64,000 nucleotides of DNA from Spisula solida (Eukaryota; Mollusca; Bivalvia; Venerida; Mactridae): assembly GCA_947247005.1 (NCBI GenBank), contig OX365948.1:10467455-10531454 (forward strand), written 5' to 3'. Each line of letters starts with the position of its first letter. Within the stretch, counting starts at the first letter, position 1. Below are positions 1 to 12,662 of this stretch, in pieces. The notes beneath the pieces were generated by a model. The model saw only the letters and a list, made by a program, of their open reading frames with translations, made no database searches and was not told where the DNA came from. The position numbers were made by a program, and so were the translations under genes.

Positions 1-160
1 ATGATTTCGTGAGATAACGCCAAACACCGGTGTCATGGATACACTGGTTGCATGGGGTTTCACTATACTGGGTTGATACATTTTTTCCCAGTTTCTAATT
101 TTACCATAAAAATTGTGATGATTTAGCAATGAATTTATTTGTTTTCTTGCTTTTTTTCAG

Positions 161-370
161 GCTAATTTAACACTGCCCAGAGGACTAGGTGAAAAATTAT
201 TGCTCAGGCTAAGTGCTGTAGATTTAGGGCTTATGCAGACAGCTTGTCTCGCAAAACGAGCGATTCAGTTTGGATCCCATATAGCGAAGTTAGAGAACTC
301 AAAAGAAAAAGCTTCTGATATATGTAGTAGACTTGGTAATGTCACAGTTTCTGGAGTGGATGAAAGTTGA
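161..370 (+). CDS. ASNSD1: ASNSD1, terminal exon (partial gene)
   Basis: This is the last coding exon of asparagine synthetase domain-containing protein 1, 69 codons plus a TGA stop. It is preceded by a polypyrimidine tract and CAG acceptor at 151-160 and starts in phase 0. The peptide opens [20 protein letters not shown] and continues with [15 protein letters not shown], then [12 protein letters not shown]; vertebrate ASNSD1 has closely similar text ([42 protein letters not shown]) at its C-terminus. This segment is the tail of the asparagine-synthetase-like (PP-loop ATPase) domain; the N-terminal glutaminase-type domain and other exons lie left of the window. Bases 1-160 look like intron. 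The family resembles class-II asparagine synthetases, but its enzymatic activity is poorly established. Identification rests on remembered family sequence and is strong over the whole exon. Confidence 0.93.
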   Translation, partial: ANLTLPRGLGEKLLLRLSAVDLGLMQTACLAKRAIQFGSHIAKLENSKEKASDICSRLGNVTVSGVDES

Positions 371-382
371 TGTTTCTTTATG

Positions 383-388
383 AATAAA
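383..388 (+). promoter_or_regulatory. ASNSD1: Candidate poly(A) signal of ASNSD1
   Basis: An AATAAA hexamer lies only 12 bases after the ASNSD1 stop codon and is followed at about 408-425 by a GT-rich stretch (TTGTGTGTAATTCG) resembling a downstream element. If used, the 3' UTR would be only about 25-40 nt. Motif only; a distal site is possible. Confidence 0.4.
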
Positions 389-636
389 TAGAAATGTATG
401 TAATCCATTGTGTGTAATTCGTAGTATTTTCCTCTTTCTAGATAGAAGTACTATCAAATCAATGTTATTAGTCACCTTAATTAGGCAGTCACTTGTCTTA
501 AGTAGCTGATATATTAGCTGATATTCAGTGACAATCAGTCTGTATTATATACTGGTGAATACCCCTGACATAAAACACCTGCATGCTTTAATTTAAACAA
601 CCACATTTGATGCATTCCTGAAGATAGGGCTGGATG

Positions 637-1434
637 TACTGTAAAATCATTAATATTCGTGGGGGATTAAATTTCAACCACGAAATCAAATCCCAACGAA
701 TAATTTTACCGACTAATTAATATGTAAATTGACAAAGTGCAAATTTACCGGGGCCGCCATTTTTTTACAGAGTTTGTTTTCCAATATATGAATCTAGGAT
801 CATAAACCATAATTATTTTTTTATCGGACTGTCCATTCATTACCAGATCATAGCATATTACGTTTCCAATAACACAACTAACAGTATTCGTGATTTAAAC
901 TGTGTATGTCCTAATTTCTGGGTTTAACCAGCTTCCACTAGTTGTACATACAGGTAAACTTACACAGTGCCACTATGTCTATTTTTAGACGTGTCAAGTA
1001 CGGTAGCCAATTTCAGCTTGACCAAAAGTGTTTAACACAAATTATAAATTACATTCGCAAACATGTAAACAATTGAGTAGAAAAGACGACACTTGTGGAT
1101 TATAAAATGGATTGTTAGGTAATCGTTATATCGTATATATTCAATGTGTCACCAAACAGTTTGACATATTAGTATAATTAGCACTACTGTATAATTGGAG
1201 TGTTTATTCATTAATCCATATTTGCTTGTCAGTTCATAGAGACTTATATTAATAATATTACTTATTAGCATTGATTGATGTTTAAAAATATTGGAATTCT
1301 GATAATTAGTGCAGATTTTCACCCGATTTTTTTTTACTGAAATACAAAATCCACAAATTTACGTCCCCACGAAATGGTCTTTTTCACCAAAACCACGAAA
1401 TTTCATCCCAACGAAATTAAATGATTTTACAGTA
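637..1434. mobile_element. Non-autonomous element with 15-bp terminal inverted repeats
   Basis: The segment begins TACTGTAAAATCATT and ends with the exact reverse complement. Both ends continue inward into related 'TTCGTGGGG' and 'AATTTCGTTGGGA' motifs, so the inverted similarity is longer but imperfect. No long ORF is present. Degenerate relatives occur near 21580-21785 and 62103-62125. I read it as a MITE-like DNA element; no convincing target duplication is visible, so the superfamily is not assigned. Confidence 0.6.
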
Positions 1435-1582
1435 TGCCATTTGTCAGCACTGCTAGTTTTAATGGCATAACCTTGCATACTGGTAGAATGGATACTGGAC
1501 CAGTTGGTAGGACATGACACAGATGACTAGCAATGCCTAGATGTTACACCAGTAATTATTGCAATACAAAAACAATTTCTCG

Positions 1583-2340
1583 CATGGCAACTTGATGTTG
1601 TGCTGTATGTTGATCAAGATATATAAGCATGGTAACTTGATATAGTGTTGTATGTTGATCATGATATATAAGCATGGTAACTTGATGTTGTGTTGTATGT
1701 TGATCAAGATGTATAAGCATGGTAACTTGATATTGTGTTGTATGTTGATCAAGATATATAAGCATGGTAACTTGATATAGTGTTGTATGTTGATCATGAT
1801 ATATAAGCATGGTAACTTGATATTGTGCTGTATGTTGATCAAGATGTATAAGCATGGTAACTTGATATTGTGCTGTATGTTGATCATGATATATAAGCAT
1901 GGTAACTTGATATTGTGCTGTATGTTGATCAAGATGTATAAGCATGGTAACTTGATATTGTGCTGTATGTTGATCATGATATATAAGCATGGTAACTTGA
2001 TATTGTGCTGTATGTTGATCATGATATATAAGCATGATAACTTGATGTTGTGCTGTATGTTGACCATGATATATAAGCATGGTAACTTGATATTGTGCTG
2101 TATGTTGATCATGATATATAAGCATGGTAACTTGATGTTGTGCTGTATGTTGATCATGATATATAAGCATGGTAACTTGATATTGTGCTGTATGTTGATC
2201 ATGATATATAAGCATGGTAACTTGATGTTGTGCTGTATGTTGATCATGATATATAAGCATGGTAACTTGATGTTGTGCTGTATGTTGATCATGATATATA
2301 AGCATGGTAACTTGATGTTGCGCTGTATGTTGACCATCAT
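1583..2340. repeat. 45-bp minisatellite, about 17 copies
   Basis: A tandem array of a 45-bp unit of the form ATGTTGATCATGATATATAA followed by GCATGGTAACTTGATATTGTGCTGT. Copies differ by single substitutions (for example GATCAAGAT versus GATCATGAT, ATATT versus ATGTT). Because 45 is a multiple of three and the unit is stop-free in several frames, long ORFs appear on both strands (1537-2346, 1556-2377, 1787-2362). These are artefacts of periodicity: 15-residue repeats with no domain and no gene context. Confidence 0.95.
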
Positions 2341-3815
2341 GATCATTCATTTTAATCCGTAACAAAAATAATGCCAAGTTTGTTTTTGGAAATATTGCAA
2401 ATCAAGCATGCTGGAGTTTCTTTGTTTATTCAGGGTTCACACCATTTTTCAACATTTTGTTATATACCGATTCATTTAACCAGTTTTCCTGGAATATGTC
2501 CTAACCAGTGCTAACCCTTCAATAAGGAACCGGCAACTTCCTCACATGTGGAGGAATACCAACAAGGTTGTCAAATTTTCATGGAAGGGTATGACCTGGC
2601 CCAGTAAAACCAGGCACTGGACCACGGCCAGTGTGCTGGGCTTACACGTCGAGGAACAATTCAATAAACCAGAAACACAACAAAAAAAATTCATGATTTC
2701 ATTTTTTTCTCAATAAGATAACAATACATATTGTGCACAGTAACAATGAATTAACATAATAATGGAATAATTAGTCATGTAGCAATGAAGGACTGTAAAG
2801 ATGAAGTGTGTAATATTTGGCAACACAATATGATACAATATCTACTATATACAATCACACCAGCCAGGCAGTTCATTGCTCCCAACAATAACTTAGAAAA
2901 ACAAGACTGCATTAAATAAACTCTTATGCCCCAGCGGAAGCCTCGTCAATTATAACTAGCTAAGTCAATCAGGGCCTCAATTCTGTTGAAATATTAGATA
3001 CGTGTTACATGGCATTTGCAATGTAAGTTGTTTATGATGGTAAACAAGTATGCCAAGTTTGAAAGCAATGCCTTAATGGACTTATTGAAAGTATTTGAGT
3101 TTCACAAACAAGAGAATTTTGGTTTACATTTTCAATGGAATGGACAAACAGATAGTGTCCTAGCCTGCCTTCACATATAGCTTAAATGTTGTTTACATGG
3201 GGGGTCTTGGACACTTCACAGAAGACCTGAGAACAGGACATGCCTTCAGCATCATAGTTATTTTGGGACCAATCAGCGTGCCTGACTTTTTGTGTATACA
3301 ATGGATGGTTAATCAATTAGCCTCAAATATGACAACTTGAGTAGGATCTCTATGCTCAAAACTCAAAATCTTACTAGTGTCAACATTCAGTAAAACTGAT
3401 ATAAAATCACACACACAAACAATCATTATGCATCTCGCGAAACTACCAAAATGTACCCCAACTCTAGTAAGTAAAGCAAATGCAAGTTTTGAGCATATAA
3501 ATGATACACCAGTTTCATACTACTGAGATCTCTAAGTTGGACTTCTACTAGATATAATATCATCCATATTTAAGTTACAAAGCTATGTGACAACATATCC
3601 TATTAATACAATTATAATTGAAATCTATAGTAATGTTTACACGTCATAATACATGTAATTGCATAACATAAAATTGAAATTTTCTCCATGAAAAACGGCT
3701 AATGAAAGGTACACATATTTGCAAGTAGGTTTAGTTATACTCGGTGATGATGGCAATGTGCAACCAATCGTCCCATTCTTGCAGTGTTCAGCCTTAATGG
3801 TACATGATAATGTAC
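2341..3815. other. Non-coding stretch with dispersed-repeat fragments
   Basis: No gene is recognisable. About 2900-3180 is a copy of a dispersed repeat opening AACAAGACTGCATTAAATAA and containing ATGCCCCAGCGGAAGCC. The same family recurs near 29341, 33701 and 59743. Bases 2520-2660 resemble another dispersed sequence with ACTTCCTCACATGTGGAGGA. The rest is AT-rich unique-looking DNA. Confidence 0.5.
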
Positions 3816-5567
3816 AAGAACAAGAGGGACAAAATGGCCCTAGGTCGCCCACCAGAGTGATCTCCACAGATAAATTTAAACAAGATGAATATAGGGACAG
3901 TGATATGATTTCTTAAAGATTAAGTCAAAGACATCTTAGATCTATACATAGTGCTCCTTACCTAGATATCATGGAGACAAACATGGTAACCAAGTTTCAT
4001 AAAAATGAGGTCAAAATTGGAAGAACCAAATATGGACAACAGACGTTCAACAACCCTTGAAGCTCATTTAGAGCACTTGCTAAAAAACAAAAAATGTTGT
4101 TTTAAGAATACAACAAAAGGGCCCTAGGTCGCTCACCTGTTATAGCAGTACATGCAAGACCTGTGATTTGACCTAGTGACCTAGTTCTTGGCCCCATATG
4201 ACGCAATATGGCACTTAACCTAGATTTTGTTGAGATGATCACTCTGACCAAGTTTCATAAGGATTTGGCCAAAATTGTGACCTCTAGTGACAATACAAGG
4301 TTTTTCTATGATTTGACCTTGTGACCTAGTTTTTGACCCCGGATGACCCAATATCGAACTTAATCTAGATTTTGTTGAGATGATCATTGGACCAAGTTTC
4401 ATAAAGATTAAGTCAAAATTGTGACCTCTAGTGTCTACATAAGATTTTTCTATGATTTGACCTTGTGACCTAGTTTTTGACCCCGTATGACCCAATATCG
4501 AACTTGACCTAGATTTTGTTGTGATGATCATTGTCACCAAGTTTCATAAAGATTAGGTCAAAATTGTGACCTCTAGTGACTACACAAGGTTTTTCTATGA
4601 TTTGACCTTGTGACCTAGTTTTTGACCCCAAATGACCAAATATCGAACTTGATCTAGGTTTTGTTGAGATAATCATTGTGACCAAGTTTCATAAAGATTT
4701 AGTCAAAATTGTGACCTTTAGTATATACACAAGGTTTTTCTATGATTTGACCTTGTGACCTAGTTTTTGACCCCGGATGACCCAATATCGAACTTGAACT
4801 AAATTTTGTTGAGATGATCATTGTGACCAAGTTTCATAAAGATTAGGTCAAAATTGTGGCCTCTTGTGACTACACAAGGTTTTTCTATGATTTGACCTTG
4901 TAACCTAGTTTTTGACCCCGGATGACCCAATATCGAACTTGACCTAGATTATGTTGAGATGATCATTGTGACCAAGTTTCATAAAGATTAGGTCAAAATT
5001 GTGACCTCTAGTGTCTACATAAGGTTTTTCTATGATTTGACCTTGTGACCTAGTTTTTGACCCCATATGACCCAATATCAAACTTGACCTAGATTTTGTT
5101 GTGATGATCATTGTGACCAAGTTACATAAAGATTAGGTCAAAATTGTGACCTCTAGTGACTACACAAGGTTTTTCTATGATTTGACCTTGTGACCTAGTT
5201 TTTGACCCCGGATGACCCAATATCGAACTTGACCTAGATTTTGTTGAGATGATCATTGTGACCAAGTTTTATAAAGATTAAATCAAAATTGTGACCTCTA
5301 GTGACTACACAATGTTTTTCTATAATTTGACCTTGTGACCTAGTTTTTGACCCCGGATGACCCAATATCGAACTTGACCTAGATTTTGTTGAGATGATCA
5401 TTGTGACCAAGTTTCATAAAGATTAAGTCAAAATTGTGACCTCTAGTGTCTACACAAGCAAATTGTTGACGGACGGACGAACGACGGACGGACGACGGAC
5501 GACGGACGAAGAGTGATCACAAAAGCTCACTCTGTCACTTTGTGACAGGTGAGCTAAAAACTAGTAC
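3816..5567. repeat. Dispersed repeat expanded into a 145-bp tandem array
   Basis: The unit starts near AACAAGAGGGACAAAATGGC and ends in a (GACG)n-like string (5468-5510) followed by GTGACAGGTGAGCTAAAAA. Inside, a 145-bp unit containing GTGACCTAGTTTTTGACCCC recurs with marked starts near 4321, 4465, 4610, 4755, 4900, 5045, 5190 and 5335, giving about nine copies of very regular length. A single-copy relative with the same head (AACAAGAGGGCCAAGATGGC) and tail (CAGGTGAGCAAAAAA) sits at 13222-13680. I consider it a bivalve-type interspersed repeat with an expanded core. Minus-strand ORFs in it are spurious. Confidence 0.85.
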
Positions 5568-7344
5568 ATACTGAACATGATGCTATCTATGAGTAACAAT
5601 GGAATATGTAATTTTCATTGCATGACATGTTTTAAATATACTGTTGATATATATTAGTATAGATGGACATGCAAACATTTAAGTCTCGTCTGTGGGGACT
5701 GAAAGCTTATATCCAGAACACAATTGATCCGGAATTGAAAGTTTACACAAACATCTGTTGACAATACGCTGGCTTAGTATGAGAAGGTTGTAAGTACAAA
5801 ATCGATATTTTAAGAAAACAAGAAAAATTGTCTGAAAACTACTCTTTATGAATTGAAAAAACAAGCTTTTCAAACTTTGGTTGGGTCAACATGATCAGTT
5901 CCAATTTTAATAAAAATAGGCTTATAAGAAGTGCCTTGTGATGCAGATTTCAAATATGCACGAGTCTTATAAGGTTGTAAGTGCTACTCATGACCTTCTC
6001 ATTCTAAGCCAGCGATTAGTGAACAGATATCATATAAATGAATTATACAATATTAATTTAAAGAGACTATTTCTACATTATAATTATCACATGTAACGGG
6101 CAGGACCCGGCATATACGACATTGAGACATCTTCAAACGCCACAGTAAACTGTCTTACACCGACTGGAGCAGAGTGAACGAGAGACACTAAATAAAGGAT
6201 TAGAGCAGCATGTCCAACCATGAATGGTGGGAGAATGAATCTTGAGACTTAACATACTACAAAGTTATTTATGATTATGTATCTAGTACTATAGTTCACT
6301 GGAGATAACTCTTAGACTTATCAATAAACAAGAGATTTTTGTAAAACATGTAGGCCTCCATGGCAGCCCAATAGTCAGAAATGGTAAAGGTCACAGTGAT
6401 TTTACCTACTGACCTCAAACCAATAGGGGTCATCTACTGTTGATGACCAACCTCCATGTAAAGTTTGAAGATCTAAGTACTGTACAAGGCATTTTTGAGT
6501 TGTTGAACGGAAATCAATGAGTCTACCGACCGCCAGACAGACTGACCTACATGTGCAAAGCAATATACCCCCTCATCAAAGACGGGGGGCATAATAAACA
6601 TGCATAATTGTATTTAAACAAAGGCTCCAGTTATCATTGGCCGACTATATCTGCATGCACTATGATTTTAATTTGCTGACAGAAAAGTTTGCAAAAATGG
6701 TAAAAAACTTGCATACTAAGTTTGCAGAAATGGTAAAGAACGTTTCGTATTTTATTAAAGTACCTATGTTAGATGGTTAAACACCAGGGTACCGTTTTAT
6801 CAATGTAATTATGGAAATCATAAAGTTATGCACAACTTTAAATTCTTTATAATTCTTGAACAAATATAAAATGTAGGGACATACATGAATTGTAGGAATG
6901 CTAAACATTATTAGTATTGCAGATCCATTGACCACAATATATATTTGTTAAAGAATTATAAAGAATTAAAATTTGACTGTACCCAGGACCAACATTAATT
7001 TCCACTTCATTCTTGGCCTGAACAAAACTGATATTATAGTATAATGTGCCATAGTCACATAGTACTTGTTTTTCTCCACGCAGGAAAGGTAGTATAAAGA
7101 GAACTGTCATGTTAACTTATACATTACAACTATACCAATACATTATATTCCAGTGTATACCAGAGAATAAATAAACAAGGCAATGCACCAATATTGTTTG
7201 TAAGCACTTGTAACTGTTAACAACTGGATTACACATATTTGTAGAAATACACACATTTACACAAGCCCAGATAGCAGCTTTAGCAAGATGGACACACAAT
7301 TGTTTAAACATACTTGAATTTAACAAACATTTCTGAAGTGGCTA
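5568..7344. other. Non-coding stretch with one SINE-like repeat copy
   Basis: No gene is recognisable. About 6329-6596 is a copy of a dispersed repeat opening AACAAGAGATTTTTGTAAAA and ending ATATACCCCCTCATCAAAGA then CGGGGGGCATAATA. Related copies are at 14774-15125 and 60240-60500. The remainder is AT-rich with only short chance ORFs. Confidence 0.5.
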
Positions 7345-7660
7345 TACCAGAATATGAAATATTCAAGTTAGTACATGACCTTGTCAGAATATGAAATATT
7401 CAAATTAGTACATGCCTTTGCCTGAATATGAAATATTCAAATTAGTACATAGCTTTATCAGAATATGAAATATTCAAGTTAGTACATGACCTTGTCCAGT
7501 TAATACATGACTTCTTCAGAATATGAAACATGCAAGTTAATACATGGCTGTTTCAGAATATGAAATACTCAAGTTATTACATGGCGGTTTAAGAATATGA
7601 AATATTCAAGTTTAGTTATTACATGGCTCTTTCAGGATACAAAATATTCAAATTAATACT
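7345..7660. repeat. 37-bp tandem repeat, about 8-9 copies
   Basis: Units of the form CAGAATATGAAATATTCAAG then TTAGTACATGACCTTGT start near 7348, 7385, 7422 and 7459 (37-bp steps) and continue with more divergent, partly truncated copies to about 7655. No coding signal. Confidence 0.85.
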
Positions 7661-8464
7661 AACAGCAGCTTATTGGATTGATACTTTATCAGATATTGAT
7701 GAGTTCTGGCATAAAACTCATTTTGACCATAAGTGAAATTTGTCACAGAAGGCACAAAAGTCCAGGGCAATTAAAAAGTCAGACAGAAATATAGTACATA
7801 TTAGCCTTAAAGCTCTAACAGATAAAATACATATTACTGAACACATTTGTAGTTATGGTTTTATTGTACAATTTCATTCAGATGTTAAATGAAAAGATGA
7901 TACATGTACAACAATTGATAAAATTTGTCGACATTCGACTCATCTGGACAATAACAACAAATAAATAATATATAAACAGTCACACATCCAAGTACATTCA
8001 TATACATTTAAATGGCCCTGGCGGTTTCATATGAACTTGAAAATCACAAGTAATCTTAGAAATAAGAATGCAAACAAACATAATTTGACCTTGGAACTAA
8101 TAACTGACCCCTGCTGTATCAATTCTTTTAAACTTTATTATGCTTATAATGGTTTCATTTGATCACACAGTATAAATTATCAAAACATTTATCAATAAGG
8201 CTATGGTGTTTGTAAAACCTGGACAGCTTCAAGTAAGCCACTAAACTAACCCGGACCACAACAGCTTTAAGTAAGCCACTGAACTGTTTCACATACAAAT
8301 ATAATAGCTGCACTACAAATACGCACAAACAGTAGTAATACTGTGGCATACAAATCACATATAATATAACACCAGTGAGTGTATCAGTATATCACAGCCA
8401 GTTACACAAGCCAAACACAACAAATGCCCTAAATTGACAACAACACTGCATCAACATAAAACAC

Positions 8465-8769
8465 CAGGAGTCCGTTGCCTAGCCAAACCCCTACCCAGTG
8501 CTCAATAGCGCTATGTATGAAACGGCTTGCTTCAAAGCGGACAAAGCAAACATTTTTTAAGCTACTGGCAATTGCTCGCGGCTAGCAGGCTGTTGTATAA
8601 GAAAGCGCTCGGAAGCGTTCACCTAGCAGTGCTGAGAAACGGTATGCTATCGGCGAGCAGTGCTCACTGATAGCATGTCCCTGCATAGACGTAGTAAAGC
8701 GCTTTTTAGTAAAGCGCTTTTTGGTAAAGGGCTTTTTTTGGTAGTGCCTTAGTTAGGCAACAGGCTCCA
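8465..8769. repeat. Imperfect fold-back element, about 305 bp
   Basis: The left end CAGGAGTCCGTTGCCTAGCC pairs with the right end, whose reverse complement reads CTGGAGCCTGTTGCCTAACT; inverted similarity extends over about 31 bp at roughly three quarters identity. The interior is richer in GC than its surroundings and contains GTAAAGCGCTTTTT repeats. Probably a small fold-back or MITE relic. Confidence 0.45.
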
Positions 8770-9546
8770 GCATATAATGGTATCGAAAGAATAACAATAC
8801 ATGTACTACATGTTTTAAAGTGCTGAACTATTGGGTCCTACTGAGGCATATTGCCAATCCTAATAAAAAAAAACAACGGTCTGTTTCGGGTGCCATTAGC
8901 ACACATCCCCTGTGTACAAAAATATGTTTTTAACATTGATCTATTATTACAAATCAGTTTATGAAATTTCAAATGACCATAGCTTAGTCCTTACTTTGAA
9001 TATTTTCATCTAATAGACCTGTCCCTAGTGTGCAATTTGCCATACACTTTATACAGTTTCCATTGAAATTCTGCAATATCTACAGATAATATTCACTTGA
9101 ATAATGTAATATTGACATCATCAAACTACTCAAACATTTACAAAAATTGAACAAAATTGAGCTCAGCATCTTTTACGGTCATTTCTGTGATACAGCTTAA
9201 ATAGCTATGTGCATGTAATAGGTTCAAGGTCAATGATCTAAGATGCAACAGATAAAAGAAACGCAATCTCAATTCAAAATGGAATGTCCCCTACAAATGT
9301 TTATAACTCTGGCAATATTCATCTCACCTAAAATTCCTGAAAATATGCACAACAAGTCTTGGTGCTAACTATTTATGTGCAATTTCATTGAAATCCGACC
9401 TGGAAGGGGAATATTTCATTACTACTTCTGGTAGGTTTATCACTGAGGCCCTGAAAGGGGAAGATAACATCCCTACATCTGGCAGTTAATTGCAGCGGCC
9501 CTGGAAGGGGTTTATTTTATTTCTGGTGAAGTTATAACAGTTGGGA

Positions 9547-9614
9547 GCCGTGGTCCACACGTAGGGTGCATACTTTGGGATCAAGGGGTCCCTGGTTTGA
9601 TCCCAGTCTGCACC
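9547..9614 (+). repeat. tRNA-like SINE head
   Basis: GAGCCGTGGTCCACACGTAG is followed by GGTGCATACTTTGGGATCAA and a B-box-like CTGGTTTGATCCCAG, the arrangement of a tRNA D-arm/A box and T-arm. The acceptor stem is not closed, so I read it as a tRNA-derived SINE head, not a functional tRNA. The downstream part (to about 9690) would be the SINE body. Confidence 0.45.
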
Positions 9615-11755
9615 ACTGCATCATTTCTCTGGGCAATGCATCACGTAATGCAGGTGTGTACATAGAAGGGTCATGAGCTGTGGATTCCAGTAGAGCCAAG
9701 AGTTAGAGTCCAACTATATAAATTTTATATATTTTCAATACTGGTATTTCCAGAAGTTGCAGTTTTATCATGAGATCTTTGACAATCATACAAGTAATTG
9801 GGCAATTATCTACAACCAAATGATACATTTAAAGCATAAATAGCTGCATGAGTATACGAACATGTACACATGTACATTCTGCAACTATTCAACAATGTAC
9901 ACATCTTCACATACTGTAAGACATTCCTGAACTGATATTCTTTATGACCATAGATAATTTAGTGTTGCTGAAACCGACACCACACAAACGTAGACACCTG
10001 TACCCCAAATGCACCCTCTGATAACCTTTCTTCTGTTAGAGTAAGCGGTTAAAAATATCAGTACCAGTCAACAACAAAAATTAACCCTCTACTCCACAGA
10101 TACATCATCAATTATTTACCAATATTGAGTTAGGAAGGGAGACAATCTAATTACTGAAATGGACTTAACTTTACTCCTCATCAAGGGAAATTATTCTTGA
10201 TTTTATCCCAAAAAGCTGCACATGAAATGTGTACACATTCTAGTTCATCTGTTATCAGAATAGTGTAGGGTGTATGATATAAAGGGTTAATGCATAAAAA
10301 GCCCATTTTATCACGATCTGATCATGTATATAATATAATTGGAAGAAAACAAGGTGTTCTTGAATAGTAAGACAGGCATACATTAACTTATTTTACTTTC
10401 ATTCATACATGAAATAATATACTTTATCACACATAATATACACAGCCAACTCACATTTAACTTATTCAGACTAAATAAACATAACAAAATAGAACAAAAC
10501 ATCTATTATTTGATATGACTATAGTGCAGAAGGATGAAGATCATACAGTCTTAGATTTACCTGTCAATCTCAATTCTTTCAGACAATTCCTGCTGTTTTG
10601 TAAATGAACCAAAACTTAATGAGACAGATATTACATGTGTAAATATACTGTCCAATCAAGGAAGATAGATAACTAGTGAACAGTGGCTTATGTATCTAAG
10701 GATTTATTCAAAATAAATCTGCTGGGTAGGTTATAATAGCAATTATTGAAAGCAACTGAATCATGATTGGTTTAAATTCTAACTTGTAAGGAGCTAGGAG
10801 TCTCACGTGTAAGGACCTAGGAGTCTCACTTGTAAGGACCTAGGAGGGATGAAGGATTGGATGGTTATCAACATAATATGAATGCGGATTAAAAAAATGA
10901 ATAATATATACAAGTAGATAAAGACTTACTAAAACTTGCACTATACAATGTCCCTTACTCTAAAATCCTGATATAACAAAGCCTTGAAGATTACACAATA
11001 TACAAGCAATATACGATTGCATTTACGCTTCAACTTTGGTTACAGCCACATGTTCCTATCTTATAGACAAATACAGATTTACTGCTAGATTTCCATTCAA
11101 CTAATCAATGTTCTAGGAGGTAGTCACATGACAACATATAATATCAATCAACGTACGCTCAACATATGAAATGTATCCAGAACACTGGAGATGACCTAAA
11201 ACAACAATATGATGCCTCATACAGACATATACTCAACAAATTAGTAACCTATATTTAGCGTATGGATAATTGACTTCTAACCTATCTGATGTGTGCTCTA
11301 GGTATCTCAAGCATTTATAACATATGCTGAACTTATGCCCAACATGACTCAAACTTATGTATATTGCAACTATCAGTGACAAAACAAAGGTTTAGCCGGT
11401 ATAGGCATCCTACAGCATATTTCAGTATTCTCTTAACTTGTGTAAAACTTGCCCCTAACATATTCTATACACCAGCGTATTTGCAAAATTCTCGTAGGCT
11501 GGGCATACATTGTTGTCATATGTTGTAGTGCGACAGGCTCCTTAAGGAACACAAACATTTACCACTCTCCCACCCTGGTAATACATAAGGTGATTAGTAT
11601 CCTAGGATAACATTACTTGTAAATAAAGTCATCGATAAAACAGTTGTTTGCATAAATTTGGGCCTGAGGCTATCCATGTTTGAACATTCCTGTATTTAGA
11701 CAAACTGGTAACGGTATGCTCACAGAAAATTGCCTTTACACTGAATCTGCCCTTT

Positions 11756-11761
11756 TTTATT
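11756..11761 (-). promoter_or_regulatory. STK11: Candidate poly(A) signal for STK11
   Basis: TTTATT on the plus strand is AATAAA in the STK11 sense. It is the first such hexamer I find downstream of the stop codon, about 900 nt away. Motif evidence only. Confidence 0.3.
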
Positions 11762-12662
11762 CAAATAAAATTCTTCACTATCAAACTACACATAATAATC
11801 ATTAAAAATACTTTCAATATTAATGCAGTGCATTTATCTCAAATTGTAATGGCTATCGGTACCTTATCATTTTGTATATTAAAGACAAAAAGATGTACCA
11901 TTAGTATTAAGCATTTTTAGCAACAAAAATACAGACTTGAGATGTTGGAACCAGCTAAAGTGGTCATTATAACAATAGTGATGACAGATAGGTCAATATT
12001 AATCAAATATTACTTAATTTATCTTTGCTTATCAGACAAGCAGTAAACATTATATATCAAATGATAAAAATATTGCACACAATATGTCAGCAGACATCAA
12101 TGAAAATCTGGCAATAAAAATATACTTTTGTACTTGATTCTGCAACCCAGAATTACAAAACTCATCTAGTGACTTTGTAGCGTGACAGAAGTCTGTTTTC
12201 TCAACTCATCTGGTTAACGCTTCTACAACAAACATATTATACTAGGAATGGATGGGATCAGCATCGGTAGACAGCATCCACTACCCAACAACTATAAACA
12301 CATCTAGGACTGTTTCCAATGCTACCAACTTCATGGATAAGTATCTCATTCAATACAGGACTGATACCAGCACATACTCACTCATAAGTTGGGGAGACTT
12401 TCGGCTGAAAAATTCTGATTTCATTCCAGTATAACCAATATACTAGATGTTTCAAGAGCGCAAGCCCATCTGCAGCAATCCAACATTCAATTCTTGTCAT
12501 AGTTCCACAAGAGAAAGGATCCAACATTTTGCATCAGTCGTTATATGTAATACATACATCCAGACAATGGATATACAACAGTATACAACTGTCCGTCACT
12601 GATATCATACCATCATGATGAATGGGTATCAAATTTCAACAATTGCTACAAATCCACAAATA

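Larger units (their letters stand above)
7661..12662. other. Long non-coding stretch, probably including the STK11 3' UTR
   Basis: No coding exon is recognisable on either strand. The right part directly follows the STK11 stop codon in the sense of transcription (minus strand) and should include its 3' UTR. A short tandem repeat with TGTAAGGACCTAGGAGTCTC lies at 10784-10850. The 60-codon plus-strand ORF at 12252 overlaps the probable UTR and has no family likeness. Confidence 0.5.

Noticed and set aside
1583..2340. CRISPR-like array
   Set aside because: Units are contiguous without spacers, and the genome is eukaryotic; the same holds for the arrays at 4321, 7345, 19860, 52207 and 56148.
1537..2377. 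Long ORFs of 191-273 codons with 15-residue repeats
   Set aside because: They exist because the minisatellite unit is 45 bp and stop-free in several frames on both strands; no start context, domain or gene neighbourhood supports coding.
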